DNA from: Bacillus sp. (in: firmicutes)
GTDB lineage: Bacteria > Bacillota > Bacilli > Bacillales > Bacillaceae_J
Direction of reading: 5' to 3'
NCBI GenBank assembly: GCA_012842745.1
Contig: DUSF01000056.1
Coordinates: 1-64,000 of the forward strand
Length of the DNA: 64,000 nucleotides
In this document: positions 36,224-45,201 of the stretch, one piece after another
How the letters are laid out: each line of letters begins with the position of its first letter
Numbering within the stretch: position 1 is the first letter of the stretch
Notes under the pieces: model-generated
Database searches by the model: none
What the model saw: the letters and a program-made list of their open reading frames with translations, nothing else
Told to the model about the DNA's origin: nothing
Program-made: the position numbers and the translations under genes

Positions 36224-37501
36224 ATGAACAACAGTGAGTTAATCGTAAGTCTGGACATCGGTACATCCAATGTTAAGGTAATCATTGCGGAAGTGTCAAA
36301 TGATTCCCTAAACATTATAGGTGTGGGTAATGTGAAATCTGAAGGCATAAAAAAAGGTTCAATTGTTGATATAGATGAAACGGTACAATCCATCAAAAGG
36401 GCTATTGACCAAGCAGAAAGAATGGTAGGTATGGATATAAGACATGTTGTCGTGGGGGTTGCTGGTAATCATGTACAGCTCATACCATGCCATGGAGTTG
36501 TTGCTGTTTCAAGTGAGAACAGAGAGATTGGTAATGAGGATATTGCTCGCGTCATAGATGCGGCACAAGTGATGTCAATCCCTCCTGAAAGGGAAATTAT
36601 TGGCGTCGTTCCACACCAGTTTATTGTTGACGGGTTGGAAGGCATTAATGATCCTCGGGGGATGATTGGTGTTCGTTTAGAGGTAGAGGGGACGATTGTT
36701 ACAGGATCAAGAACGATTTTACATAATTTATTAAGATGTGTAGAAAAAGCTGGCCTTAATATAACTGATATTTGTTTACAGTCTTTGGCAACAGGTGCCA
36801 TCGCTTTATCGAAAGATGAGAAAAATATCGGTGTTGCCCTTGTAGATATCGGCGGTGGGCAAACAACGATTTCTATTTTTGAACATGGTCACTTGCAAGT
36901 AACAACAATCCTACCTGTAGGTGGTGACCATATGACAAATGACATTGCGATTGGCCTGCGTACATCGACAGAAGAGGCAGAAAAAATAAAAATAAAGCAT
37001 GGCTATGCCTTTTATGATCATGCTTCAGAAGATGAGGTCTTTTCTATTCCTGTTATCGGAAGTGATAAACAAGAACAATATAGTCAGCTTGATCTTTCTG
37101 ATATAATAGAAGCTAGATTAGAAGAAATCCTTCTCATGGTACAAGAGACGATTAAAAAATTAGGCTATAGGGACTTACCTGGAGGTTATGTTTTTACAGG
37201 TGGTGTAGCAAATTTGCCAGGCCTTTTAGAACTTTCTCAGCTAGTGCTTCAACATAATCTGCGAATTGCGAAGCCTGATTACATTGGCGTTCGGGATCCT
37301 ATCTATACAACTAGTGTTGGTTTAATCCAATACGCATTTAAAAATGCAAAACTACAGGGTGCTGAGGTTGCTGCTGCAGCTTCTAATCAAGAAGCTGATC
37401 GGTCACAAAAAAGAACTCAACATGTGATAAAAAAGCCGAAAAAGAACAATGCGGAAATGGTAAAGAAAGCAAAAAATTTATTTAAATCCTTTTTTGAATA
37501 A
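36224..37501 (+). CDS. ftsA: Cell division protein FtsA
   Basis: A 425-residue actin-family ATPase. VSLDIGTSNVKVIIAEV is the phosphate-1 motif, VALVDIGGGQTTISIF the phosphate-2 motif, and PGGYVFTGGVANLPGL the adenosine motif. The C-terminus ends in an amphipathic helix (KKAKNLFKSFFE), which binds the membrane. FtsA tethers FtsZ filaments and recruits later divisome parts. A perfect AAAGGAGGTG is 9 bases before the ATG; ftsZ starts 40 bases downstream. Confidence 0.97.
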   Translation: MNNSELIVSLDIGTSNVKVIIAEVSNDSLNIIGVGNVKSEGIKKGSIVDIDETVQSIKRAIDQAERMVGMDIRHVVVGVAGNHVQLIPCHGVVAVSSENREIGNEDIARVIDAAQVMSIPPEREIIGVVPHQFIVDGLEGINDPRGMIGVRLEVEGTIVTGSRTILHNLLRCVEKAGLNITDICLQSLATGAIALSKDEKNIGVALVDIGGGQTTISIFEHGHLQVTTILPVGGDHMTNDIAIGLRTSTEEAEKIKIKHGYAFYDHASEDEVFSIPVIGSDKQEQYSQLDLSDIIEARLEEILLMVQETIKKLGYRDLPGGYVFTGGVANLPGLLELSQLVLQHNLRIAKPDYIGVRDPIYTTSVGLIQYAFKNAKLQGAEVAAAASNQEADRSQKRTQHVIKKPKKNNAEMVKKAKNLFKSFFE

Positions 37502-37541
37502 GGAATATGGATGGGAATTTGGATATATAGGAGGATTTTAG

Positions 37542-38687
37542 ATGTTGCAATTTGATACGCATGTGGATCAGTTAGCTACTATAAAAGTAATTGGGGTTGG
37601 CGGTGGCGGTAACAACGCTGTCAATCGAATGATTGAGCACGGGGTTCAAGGTGTTGAGTTCATCGCTGTAAATACGGATGCCCAAGCTTTAAATTTATCA
37701 AAAGCGGAAATAAAACTACAAATTGGTCTGAAGTTGACAAGAGGACTTGGTGCTGGAGCAAATCCCGAAGTTGGAAAAAAAGCAGCCGAGGAAAGCCGAG
37801 AGCAAATTGAAGAAGCTCTTAAAGGTGCTGATATGGTCTTTGTAACTGCCGGAATGGGTGGTGGAACTGGAACAGGAGCAGCCCCGGTAATTGCGCAAAT
37901 TTCAAAGGAATTAGGAGCATTAACAGTGGGTGTTGTTACAAGGCCATTCACCTTTGAAGGCCGTAAAAGATCAACACAAGCCGCAAGTGGAATTTCATCT
38001 TTCAAGGAAAATGTAGATACTTTAATTGTAATTCCAAATGATAGATTATTAGAAATCGTTGATAAAAACACGCCAATGTTAGAAGCGTTCCGTGAAGCTG
38101 ATAACGTTCTCCGTCAAGGTGTGCAAGGTATTTCAGATCTTATAGCTGTACCAGGACTTATTAATTTAGACTTTGCCGATGTGAAAACGATTATGTCGGA
38201 TAAGGGATCAGCATTAATGGGAATCGGTATTGCTACTGGGGAAAATCGAGCGGCTGAGGCAGCGAAAAAGGCGATTTCAAGTCCGCTTCTTGAAACATCT
38301 ATTGATGGTGCACAAGGGGTCTTGATGAATATTACGGGGGGCATGAACTTAAGCTTATATGAAGTTCAGGAGGCCGCCGATATTGTGGCATCAGCATCAG
38401 ATGAAGAGGTTAATATGATCTTCGGTTCTGTCATTAATGAGAACTTAAATGATGAAATTGTTGTAACTGTAATTGCTACAGGATTTAAGGAATCAGTATT
38501 GAATAAGGCTCAACCAACTCGCCCAAGCGTTGTTGGTAATCGTAATAGTGCTGCGCCAAACCGTCCAGCTAGAAAGGAAGAACCTATTCAGCAAGTAGAG
38601 CAGCATGTAAGCAACAATGGTCAATTTGCTGTTGAGGATACGTTAGATATTCCGACATTTTTGCGAAACCGCAACCGTAATCGATAA
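37542..38687 (+). CDS. ftsZ: Cell division GTPase FtsZ
   Basis: A 381-residue tubulin homologue. [23 protein letters not shown], the GTP signature [13 protein letters not shown] and the T7 loop with [13 protein letters not shown] are complete. A variable linker (after about residue 318) leads to the conserved C-terminal peptide [16 protein letters not shown], which binds FtsA and SepF. SepF is also encoded in this window (43577). AATAGGAGG precedes the ATG. A terminator follows, ending the division cluster. Confidence 0.98.
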   Translation: MLQFDTHVDQLATIKVIGVGGGGNNAVNRMIEHGVQGVEFIAVNTDAQALNLSKAEIKLQIGLKLTRGLGAGANPEVGKKAAEESREQIEEALKGADMVFVTAGMGGGTGTGAAPVIAQISKELGALTVGVVTRPFTFEGRKRSTQAASGISSFKENVDTLIVIPNDRLLEIVDKNTPMLEAFREADNVLRQGVQGISDLIAVPGLINLDFADVKTIMSDKGSALMGIGIATGENRAAEAAKKAISSPLLETSIDGAQGVLMNITGGMNLSLYEVQEAADIVASASDEEVNMIFGSVINENLNDEIVVTVIATGFKESVLNKAQPTRPSVVGNRNSAAPNRPARKEEPIQQVEQHVSNNGQFAVEDTLDIPTFLRNRNRNR

Positions 38688-38705
38688 CTTAATCAAAAAT
38701 AAGAA

Positions 38706-38742
38706 GATAGCATGTACCTATTTAGGTATGTGCTCTTTTTTT
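38706..38742 (+). terminator. Terminator after ftsZ
   Basis: AGCATGTACC pairs with GGTATGTGCT (with T-G pairs) around a short loop, followed by CTTTTTTT. Confidence 0.8.
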
Positions 38743-38760
38743 GTGCTTCCGCATTCTAGG

Positions 38761-38846
38761 TCGACAATTTGCGAAAAAACATGTCAAAAACTCTATAGAA
38801 TAAGTGTCATGGTATGACAGACTTCAAAATAGAATGTGTATATACT
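38761..38846 (+). promoter_or_regulatory. spoIIG-type promoter with long spacer and possible Spo0A boxes
   Basis: ATGACA (38814-38819) and TATACT (38841-38846) are separated by 21 bases, much more than the usual 17. The B. subtilis spoIIG promoter likewise has a 22-base spacer and is activated by Spo0A. Upstream, TCGACAA (38761-38767, inverted TTGTCGA) and TGTCAAA (38782-38788) resemble the Spo0A box TGTCGAA. Confidence 0.65.
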
Positions 38847-38899
38847 AGTTTCATAGCGGCTCAAAATACGTTTATTACTATATTGAAAGGAGAAACTTA

Positions 38900-39817
38900 T
38901 TGACCATTTATCTAGATGTTATATGGTTATTAAACTTTTTCTTTGACGGTTTATTGCTATTGTTAACTTCGCTTATTTTAAAGCAAAGAATAAAAAAATG
39001 GCGTTTGTTTTTGGGGGCATTTATAGGATCAACCATCGTTCTTTTTTATTTTACGCCGTTTCAACCAATGGCTACACATCCTGTGATGAAGCTTCTCTAT
39101 TCTATATTTATTGTATATACAGCGTTTGGATTCCGAAAATTTCGAACCTTTATTAAAAATCTCACAACTTTTTATTTTATTACTTTTATGGTTGGGGGAG
39201 GCATGCTGGGGTTACATTATTTTTTCCAAACAGATATTGCATTCATAAATGGTATGACTATAACGAGGGCTACAGGGTTTGGCGATCCTGTAAGCTGGGT
39301 AACGGTGCTGATTGGTTTTCCACTTGTCTGGTATTTTTCAAAGCATCATATTGAAGAAATCGAAATGACAAAAATTAATTTTGAACAACTTGTTTCTGTT
39401 CAAATTAAAATCGGTGAAGTAATCATGAATGTAAAGGGCTTAATTGATAGTGGCAATCAGCTTTATGATCCGATGACACAAACGCCAGTTATGATTCTTG
39501 ATGTTCAGAAGTCACTAGCTTATTTTCCAGATGAAATTATGATGCAATCACAAAAAATAGAACAACTTGATTATAGCTCATTAGATTCTCATTGGGCGAA
39601 GCGAATTCGCCTTATCCCATATAGAGGTGTTGGCTCCGAACAGCAATTCTTATTAGCAGTAAAACCTGATAAGGTCATGATTCATACAGGTGGAGAGGAA
39701 ATAATCGTAAAAAAAGTTTTGGTTGGTATTGGTCAAACTATTTTATCTTCAACTGGGGAATACGATTGCATCCTCCATCCGAAGATGTTTACTAATTCTA
39801 CTCATAGATCGGCATAA
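38900..39817 (+). CDS. spoIIGA: Sigma-E processing aspartic protease SpoIIGA
   Basis: A 305-residue protein starting at a TTG 7 bases after AAAGGAG. The N-terminal half has five hydrophobic segments (YLDVIWLLNFFFDGLLLLL onward) and the C-terminal half is an aspartic protease domain whose single catalytic Asp lies in GLIDSGNQLYDP. It forms a dimeric septal protease that removes the pro-sequence of sigma-E in the mother cell on a signal from SpoIIR. It is followed by its substrate gene sigE after 36 bases. Confidence 0.96.
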   Translation: MTIYLDVIWLLNFFFDGLLLLLTSLILKQRIKKWRLFLGAFIGSTIVLFYFTPFQPMATHPVMKLLYSIFIVYTAFGFRKFRTFIKNLTTFYFITFMVGGGMLGLHYFFQTDIAFINGMTITRATGFGDPVSWVTVLIGFPLVWYFSKHHIEEIEMTKINFEQLVSVQIKIGEVIMNVKGLIDSGNQLYDPMTQTPVMILDVQKSLAYFPDEIMMQSQKIEQLDYSSLDSHWAKRIRLIPYRGVGSEQQFLLAVKPDKVMIHTGGEEIIVKKVLVGIGQTILSSTGEYDCILHPKMFTNSTHRSA

Positions 39818-39853
39818 AACAAATCAACAAAAACTTTAGTAGGGGGAAGAAAA

Positions 39854-40573
39854 TTGGCGAAAATAAAAATGAAACTTACACTTATTTGGTACAAACTATT
39901 AATGAAATTTGGTTTAAAAGCAGATGAGATTTATTACATTGGTGGAAAGGAAGCACTACCACCGCCATTATCTAAAGAAGAAGAAGAGCAACTTCTCCAA
40001 AAGCTGCCAACAGGAGATAAAGCGGCAAAGTCGATGTTGATTGAAAGAAATTTACGATTAGTTGTTTATATTGCGAGAAAGTTTGAAAATACTGGCATTA
40101 ATATTGAAGATTTAATTAGTATAGGGACGATTGGTCTTATAAAAGCGGTCAATACTTTTAACCCGGAGAAAAAAATAAAGCTAGCTACATATGCATCAAG
40201 ATGTATTGAAAATGAGATTCTCATGTATTTACGGAGAAATAATAAAATTCGTTCAGAAGTATCATTTGATGAACCCCTTAATATTGACTGGGATGGGAAT
40301 GAACTATTACTTTCGGATGTTTTAGGAACGGATGAGGATATTATTACAAAGGATTTAGATGCGAGCATTGATCGAAAATTACTGTTAAAATCGTTAGAGC
40401 AGTTGAATGAACGTGAAAAACAAATTATGGAGCTACGATTTGGACTTTTAGGTGGTGAAGAAAAAACACAAAAAGATGTTGCAGATATGCTTGGTATTTC
40501 ACAGTCCTATATTTCTCGCCTAGAAAAGCGCATTATTAAACGATTGCGTAAAGAATTTAATAAAATGGTCTGA
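39854..40573 (+). CDS. sigE: RNA polymerase sporulation sigma factor sigma-E (pro-protein)
   Basis: A 239-residue sigma-70 family factor starting at a TTG (AGGGGGAAG upstream). The first about 27 residues form the hydrophobic pro-sequence ([15 protein letters not shown]), followed by [15 protein letters not shown]. Region 2 ([32 protein letters not shown]) and region 4 ([20 protein letters not shown]) are intact. Sigma-E is the first mother-cell sigma factor and is activated by SpoIIGA. The pair is one operon from the promoter at 38814. Confidence 0.97.
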   Translation: MAKIKMKLTLIWYKLLMKFGLKADEIYYIGGKEALPPPLSKEEEEQLLQKLPTGDKAAKSMLIERNLRLVVYIARKFENTGINIEDLISIGTIGLIKAVNTFNPEKKIKLATYASRCIENEILMYLRRNNKIRSEVSFDEPLNIDWDGNELLLSDVLGTDEDIITKDLDASIDRKLLLKSLEQLNEREKQIMELRFGLLGGEEKTQKDVADMLGISQSYISRLEKRIIKRLRKEFNKMV

Positions 40574-40605
40574 AAATTACGTCTACATTTCATATGAAAC
40601 CGTGT

Positions 40606-40633
40606 GCATAAATTTCCCTCATGAGGAGATACT
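40606..40633 (+). promoter_or_regulatory. Possible sigma-F/sigma-G promoter of sigG
   Basis: GCATA (40606-40610) fits the -35 element of forespore sigma factors; 17 bases later GATACT is a weak -10 match. sigG is known to be read by sigma-F and sigma-G in B. subtilis, so a promoter of this kind is expected in this gap. Confidence 0.45.
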
Positions 40634-40640
40634 TTACTTG

Positions 40641-40750
40641 TACTATCACTATTTCCATTTTTATGGATGATAGTATAAGAAAAGACATCGAGGGCCTTTA
40701 GGTCATCCCCGCGGGGACTTCCGCCATTGTGGGCGGTAAGCCGTGTCTTT
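40641..40750 (+). promoter_or_regulatory. Structured 5' leader of sigG
   Basis: Two folded units lie between sigE and sigG. In the first, TACTATCA pairs with TGATAGTA and TCCAT with ATGGA, within 40641-40676. In the second, AAAGACA (40681-40687) pairs with TGTCTTT (40744-40750), enclosing the palindrome CCCCGCGGGG (40707-40716) and the hairpin CCGCC/GGCGG (40721-40736). It is strikingly GC-rich for this genome. In B. subtilis a leader hairpin tunes sigG translation; here the structure is larger. Confidence 0.6.
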
Positions 40751-40785
40751 CTAATACAGCAACCTCTTAGGCAAGGAGGGAAAGA

Positions 40786-41562
40786 ATGACACGAAACAAA
40801 GTAGAAATTTGTGGTGTAGACACATCAAAGCTTCCAGTATTGAAGAATGAAGAAATGCGCAAATTGTTCCGCGAAATGCAAAGCGGTGACATAAGCGCAA
40901 GAGAAAAACTAGTGAATGGCAATTTACGTCTCGTTCTCAGTGTAATTCAACGTTTCAACAACAGAGGGGAATATGTCGATGACCTATTCCAGGTTGGCTG
41001 TATCGGTTTGATGAAATCAATTGATAACTTTGATTTAGGTCAAAACGTGAAATTTTCAACATATGCTGTACCGATGATTATTGGAGAGATTCGTCGCTAT
41101 CTTCGCGATAATAATCCAATTCGTGTTTCAAGGTCTTTAAGAGATATCGCTTATAAAGCATTGCAAGTAAGAGAAAGGTTAATAAGTATGACTTCAAGAG
41201 AGCCGACAGCCGAAGATATTGCCAGGGAATTGGACGTACCACACGAAGAAATTGTTTTTGCTTTAGATGCCATTCAAGATCCTGTTTCATTATTCGAGCC
41301 AATTTATAATGATGGCGGTGATCCAATTTATGTAATGGATCAACTGAGTGATGAAAAGAGCAAAGATTTGCAGTGGATTGAAGAAATTGCACTGAAAGAA
41401 GGGATGAGACGTCTTAATGAACGAGAGAAACTCATTTTAACGAAAAGATTTTTTCAAGGAAAAACACAAATGGAAGTTGCTGAAGAAATTGGAATTTCAC
41501 AAGCGCAAGTATCACGCTTAGAAAAAGCGGCAATAAAACAAATGAATAAAAATATACAATAA
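40786..41562 (+). CDS. sigG: RNA polymerase sporulation sigma factor sigma-G
   Basis: A 258-residue forespore sigma factor; MTRNKVEICGVDTSKLPVLK at the start is unique to sigma-G. Region 2 (NLRLVLSVIQRFNNRGE, FQVGCIGLMKSIDNF), region 3 and region 4 (QMEVAEEIGISQAQVSRLEK) are complete. It drives late forespore genes such as the small acid-soluble proteins. GCAAGGAGGG lies 5 bases before the ATG. A structured leader precedes it and a terminator follows; in B. subtilis readthrough from spoIIG and its own promoter both contribute. Confidence 0.97.
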   Translation: MTRNKVEICGVDTSKLPVLKNEEMRKLFREMQSGDISAREKLVNGNLRLVLSVIQRFNNRGEYVDDLFQVGCIGLMKSIDNFDLGQNVKFSTYAVPMIIGEIRRYLRDNNPIRVSRSLRDIAYKALQVRERLISMTSREPTAEDIARELDVPHEEIVFALDAIQDPVSLFEPIYNDGGDPIYVMDQLSDEKSKDLQWIEEIALKEGMRRLNEREKLILTKRFFQGKTQMEVAEEIGISQAQVSRLEKAAIKQMNKNIQ

Positions 41563-41563
41563 T

Positions 41564-41593
41564 TAGGCTTGCAAGAATGCAAGTCTTTTTTTG
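41564..41593 (+). terminator. Rho-independent terminator after sigG
   Basis: CTTGCA and TGCAAG form a 6-bp stem around AGAA, followed by TCTTTTTTTG. Confidence 0.8.
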
Positions 41594-41660
41594 TTTGGAC
41601 GCTATTCATAGTCCAAGCTTCATGCTACATATATTTGTATGGTAAAGGGAGGTATGACTG

Positions 41661-41954
41661 ATGATGACGATTACTGATTTTCAAATAAAAGATGTCGTGA
41701 ATATAGCAGATGGAAAAAAGTTAGGGAATATTACCGATATTGATATAAACTTAGTGACAGGAAAAATTGATGCGATTATTATTCAAACTGGTTCAAAAAT
41801 GATGGGGTTATTTGGTAGAAATGATGAGGTCGTTATTCCTTGGAGCAATATCGTGAAAATTGGTACAGACGTCATTCTCGTTCGTTATTTTAGCACTTCC
41901 TATAAAGATGATTCAGTTCAAGATAGTACAAATGCACCAAAAATATATTATTAA
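41661..41954 (+). CDS. ylmC: PRC-barrel protein YlmC (YlmC/YmxH family)
   Basis: A 97-residue PRC-barrel protein: DFQIKDVVNIADGKKLGNITDID is the first beta meander and IPWSNIVKIGTDVILVRY the closing strands. The family is expressed during sporulation in B. subtilis (YlmC, YmxH). GGGAGGT lies 7 bases before the ATG at 41661; a second ATG follows at 41664. It is separated from ylmD by about 80 bases. The molecular role is unknown. Confidence 0.9.
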   Translation: MMTITDFQIKDVVNIADGKKLGNITDIDINLVTGKIDAIIIQTGSKMMGLFGRNDEVVIPWSNIVKIGTDVILVRYFSTSYKDDSVQDSTNAPKIYY

Positions 41955-42034
41955 AAGAGATTTTTCTCTACTTTTAAGATTGATATGGTAAAATATGAGT
42001 GAATATGTCATCATTTTATGGGAAGGGGTTCGAA

Positions 42035-42862
42035 ATGGAAAAGGAACCATTTTTGCTTAAAGATACGGTACTATTTATTGACACGTGGAATTCTTTTAAT
42101 CAAAATGTAGTCGCTGGTTTTTCAACGCGCCAAGGCGGTGTTAGCAAAGAGCCTTTTCATTCCATGAATCTTGGTTTACATGTTAATGATGAAAAGAAAG
42201 CTGTCACCCGTAACAGGGAAAAACTTGCCGAGCTTATTGATGCCCCATTAACTACATGGGTTTGTGCTGAACAGATTCACGGTGCAAAAATAGCGAAAGT
42301 GACAAATAAAGATGCTGGCAAAGGTTCTATACAGATGGAAACGGCCATCAAGGGTGTGGATGGATTATATACTAGAGAAAATGATACATTTCTTTTTACT
42401 GTTTATGCCGATTGTGTCCCATTGTATTTTTTTGCAAAATCGCAAAATATCATTGGTGTTGCTCATGCTGGCTGGCGCGGCACTGTAGCTAATATTGCCG
42501 GTGAAATGGTTGAACTGTGGAAAAGGGAAGAAAATATTTCTATAGAGGATCTATATGTTTGCATCGGGCCTTCGATTGGAAAGTGCTGCTATGTTGTCGA
42601 TGATTATGTAATTGACCAAGTGGCAAATCGTTTACATGGTGAAATCAATAATCATATTTATGAAAAAATATCTAGCGGTCAATATAAGCTTGATTTAAAA
42701 CAAGTGAATGTTGAATTGCTTAAAATAGCTGGAGTAATACCTGCTCATATCGAAGTTTCTAATTATTGTACTAGCTGCCATTCAAACTTATTTTTTTCGC
42801 ATCGACGCGATCAAGGGAAAGCAGGAAGAATGCTAAGTTTTATCGGTATGAGGGGTGCCTGA
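42035..42862 (+). CDS. ylmD: Purine nucleoside phosphorylase/laccase-domain protein YlmD (YfiH family)
   Basis: From the ATG at 42035 (GGGAAGGGG upstream; an in-frame ATG further back has no site) 275 residues. The zinc-site motifs of the family are present: CADCVPLYF, HAGWRGT and GPSIGKCCYVV. Members were once called polyphenol oxidases but are now known to act on purine nucleosides as phosphorylase and adenosine deaminase-type enzymes with a zinc centre. The gene leads the block ylmD-ylmE-sepF-ylmG-ylmH-divIVA, kept near division genes across Firmicutes. Confidence 0.92.
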   Translation: MEKEPFLLKDTVLFIDTWNSFNQNVVAGFSTRQGGVSKEPFHSMNLGLHVNDEKKAVTRNREKLAELIDAPLTTWVCAEQIHGAKIAKVTNKDAGKGSIQMETAIKGVDGLYTRENDTFLFTVYADCVPLYFFAKSQNIIGVAHAGWRGTVANIAGEMVELWKREENISIEDLYVCIGPSIGKCCYVVDDYVIDQVANRLHGEINNHIYEKISSGQYKLDLKQVNVELLKIAGVIPAHIEVSNYCTSCHSNLFFSHRRDQGKAGRMLSFIGMRGA

Positions 42863-42887
42863 TTTAAGAAAATGGAGGTAGCAGATT

Positions 42888-43565
42888 TTGTCAGTAAAAG
42901 AAAATTTACAACAAATTCAAGCAAATATAATTGAAGCTTGTCGTCGCTCAAATCGTGATTCAAATGAAATAAAGATTATCGCTGTAACAAAATATGTCTC
43001 TGTTGAAACAGCTCAAAATGCAATCAATGCTGGCATTAAGCACATCGGAGAGAATCGCGATAGCGGTTTTCTTGAAAAGCGAGAAATTATTGGAAGCGCT
43101 GCGGTTTGGCACTTTATCGGTACGCTTCAAACAAGAAAAGTTAAAAATATTATTGACAAAGTAGATTTTATTCACTCTTTAGACCGCTTGAGCTTAGCTG
43201 AGGAAATAAATAAGCGCACGAATAAAATCATTCAATGTTTTGTTCAAGTCAACGCTGCGAATGAGAAGTCTAAGCAAGGATTGGCTATCGATGAGGTCGT
43301 TTCATTTGTGAAAAGTTTACAGGATTTTCCTACTATTAAGGTAGTAGGACTGATGACGATGGCCCCTTTTACTGATGATGAAGAAATGCTCCGAGATACT
43401 TTTAAGAAAATTAAAAGATTGCAAAAAGATGTACAAGCTTTACAACTTCCTTATGCTCCATGTGAAGAGCTTTCAATGGGGATGTCCAATGACTACGAAA
43501 TCGCGATTGAAGAAGGAGCAACGATGATTAGAATCGGCACTTCTTTAGTCGGAAAGGAATTTTAG
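42888..43565 (+). CDS. ylmE: PLP homeostasis protein YlmE (YggS/PROSC family)
   Basis: A 225-residue protein starting at a TTG after AATGGAGG. The pyridoxal phosphate lysine is in [36 protein letters not shown] and [23 protein letters not shown] are the conserved steps of the single-domain barrel. The family binds PLP without known catalysis and keeps PLP and amino acid pools balanced. It sits 25 bases after ylmD and 11 bases before sepF, so it is clearly part of the operon. Confidence 0.94.
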   Translation: MSVKENLQQIQANIIEACRRSNRDSNEIKIIAVTKYVSVETAQNAINAGIKHIGENRDSGFLEKREIIGSAAVWHFIGTLQTRKVKNIIDKVDFIHSLDRLSLAEEINKRTNKIIQCFVQVNAANEKSKQGLAIDEVVSFVKSLQDFPTIKVVGLMTMAPFTDDEEMLRDTFKKIKRLQKDVQALQLPYAPCEELSMGMSNDYEIAIEEGATMIRIGTSLVGKEF

Positions 43566-43576
43566 GGGGTGTAACA

Positions 43577-44008
43577 ATGAGCATTAAGTCAAAATTTAGA
43601 AGTTTTTTCGCTTTAGATGACGAGGACGAATATATTGAGGAACGAAATTATGAAGATGAAGAACATGAAGTCCCCCGCCGTGTTACAAGGTCTGCCAAAC
43701 AAAATGTCGTCAGTCTACAAAGCATTCAGCAAACATCAAAGGTTATTTTATGTGAGCCGCGTGTATATGATGAAGTACAAGAGGTTGCTGACCATTTAAA
43801 AAACCGCAAGACCGTTGTAATCAATTTGCAAAGGGTTAATAGTGATCAAGGCATGCGTATTGTCGACTTTTTAAGCGGTACAGTTTATGCTATAGGTGGA
43901 GATATCAACAAGTTAGGTCCGAATACATTTATATGTACACCTGAAAATGTCGATATAGCAGGTTCCATTTCTGATATGACATTGGAGACAACAGAGAATA
44001 GGTGGTGA
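43577..44008 (+). CDS. sepF: Cell division protein SepF
   Basis: A 143-residue protein with an N-terminal amphipathic membrane helix ([12 protein letters not shown]), an acidic linker (residues 14-36) and a C-terminal dimerising domain ([20 protein letters not shown], then [17 protein letters not shown]). SepF anchors FtsZ and organises the ring alongside FtsA, and overlaps FtsA function in B. subtilis. AGGGGGTG precedes the ATG. It belongs to the ylm operon, 4 bases before ylmG. Confidence 0.96.
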   Translation: MSIKSKFRSFFALDDEDEYIEERNYEDEEHEVPRRVTRSAKQNVVSLQSIQQTSKVILCEPRVYDEVQEVADHLKNRKTVVINLQRVNSDQGMRIVDFLSGTVYAIGGDINKLGPNTFICTPENVDIAGSISDMTLETTENRW

Positions 44009-44012
44009 TGTA

Positions 44013-44273
44013 GTGGGAGTAATTGCTGGAATCATATCACAGCTCATTGAAGTTTATATTTGGATTATTATTATTTATATTTTCATGTCATGGTTTCCTG
44101 GAGCTAGGGAATCGTCGATTGGACAATTTATGGGGAGAATCGTAGAACCATATTTAGATCCTTTCCGACGGATTATACCTCCTTTAGGAATGATTGATAT
44201 TTCACCAATTGTGGCAATTTTAGTTTTACAATTTGCTCGATCTGGAGCGTATTTCTTAATTAATATGTTTTAA
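44013..44273 (+). CDS. ylmG: YggT family membrane protein YlmG
   Basis: An 86-residue integral membrane protein with two hydrophobic segments (about residues 2-26 and 58-82) joined by an amphipathic loop with FMGRIVEPYLDPFRRIIPP, the YggT signature. It starts at a GTG at 44013 with GGTGGTGATG upstream. Homologues affect division or chloroplast nucleoid placement; here a helper role with SepF and DivIVA is inferred only from neighbourhood. A weak terminator follows. Confidence 0.92.
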   Translation: MGVIAGIISQLIEVYIWIIIIYIFMSWFPGARESSIGQFMGRIVEPYLDPFRRIIPPLGMIDISPIVAILVLQFARSGAYFLINMF

Positions 44274-44281
44274 AGGCCACA

Positions 44282-44313
44282 TGCAGGGATCGCAAGCAGG
44301 TCCCTGTTTTTAT
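44282..44313 (+). terminator. Possible terminator after ylmG
   Basis: CAGGGA pairs with TCCCTG around an 11-base loop, followed by TTTTTATG. It may allow partial readthrough to ylmH. Confidence 0.6.
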
Positions 44314-44340
44314 GCTTTTTTCATAGAAAAGGTGGTTTAC

Positions 44341-45114
44341 ATGTCAATATACCAACATTTCCGGAAGGAAGAGCATGCTTTTATTGATCAAATCATAGAA
44401 TGGAAAGAACAAGTAAAAGCTAATTATACATACAAGCTCCTCGATTTTCTTGACCCACGTGAAATGGAGATTGTAGAAAGCATCATCGGGACAAAAGAGG
44501 ATATAAAATGTGCCTTTTGGGGCGGCTATGAACAAGCTGAACGGAAAAGAGTAATCCTTTATCCAGAGTACTATGAACCAACCCGTGAGGATTTTGATCT
44601 TATTTTGTTTTCTCTTCAATTTCCTTCTAAGTTTGTTACGTTAGAGCATCGTCAAGTGCTTGGTTCGATGATGGGATTAGGCTTAAAACGGGCTAAATTT
44701 GGTGATATTTTAATTGCTGACAATAAAGTGCAAATCATTGTCGCGGGCCAAGTTGCTGAATATGTAAAGCTTCATTTAAATCAAATCGGAAAAACGAATA
44801 TCACGCTTAATCAAATTCCATTTGCAGAAATCATCACTGTTAAGGAAGAGTGGCAGGAACAAACTGTAACAGTGTCATCCATGAGGATGGATGTTATTTT
44901 GGCAGAGATTTTTAAGCTTTCAAGGCAAAAAGTTTTGCCGTATATTCATAATCAATTCGTGAAAGTGAATTGGAAGGTAATTGACGATCCCTCCTTTACG
45001 TGTCATCAAGGTGATACGCTATCAATGCGGGGGTTTGGAAGGTGTAAGTTGAAAAGGATGGAAGGTCAAACGAAGAAAGAAAAATGGCGAATTGTGGTCG
45101 TGAAAGGAAAATAA
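44341..45114 (+). CDS. ylmH: S4-domain RNA-binding protein YlmH
   Basis: From the ATG at 44341 (AAAGGTGG upstream) 257 residues; an upstream in-frame ATG crosses the terminator and is rejected. The C-terminal S4 domain lies at about 182-240 (SSMRMDVILAEIFKLSRQK, then VKVNWKVIDD); the rest has GYEQAERKRVILYPEYY and LGSMMGLGLKRAKFGDI, typical of the family. YlmH acts in rescue of stalled large subunits, handling peptidyl-tRNA on obstructed 50S particles in B. subtilis. It lies directly before divIVA. Confidence 0.93.
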   Translation: MSIYQHFRKEEHAFIDQIIEWKEQVKANYTYKLLDFLDPREMEIVESIIGTKEDIKCAFWGGYEQAERKRVILYPEYYEPTREDFDLILFSLQFPSKFVTLEHRQVLGSMMGLGLKRAKFGDILIADNKVQIIVAGQVAEYVKLHLNQIGKTNITLNQIPFAEIITVKEEWQEQTVTVSSMRMDVILAEIFKLSRQKVLPYIHNQFVKVNWKVIDDPSFTCHQGDTLSMRGFGRCKLKRMEGQTKKEKWRIVVVKGK

Positions 45115-45201
45115 TCTAAAATTAAGCAGGAAATAAAAAGAATATGTCGAAGAAAGTAGTAAAACTTTCGTTTACTATACTTACTGTTGGAGGTGCCACC
45201 A

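Noticed and set aside
38320-38350. FtsZ has [11 protein letters not shown] where relatives often have T, A or S before N
   Set aside because: This position varies among bacilli and all GTP and T7-loop residues are intact, so I do not regard it as a defect.
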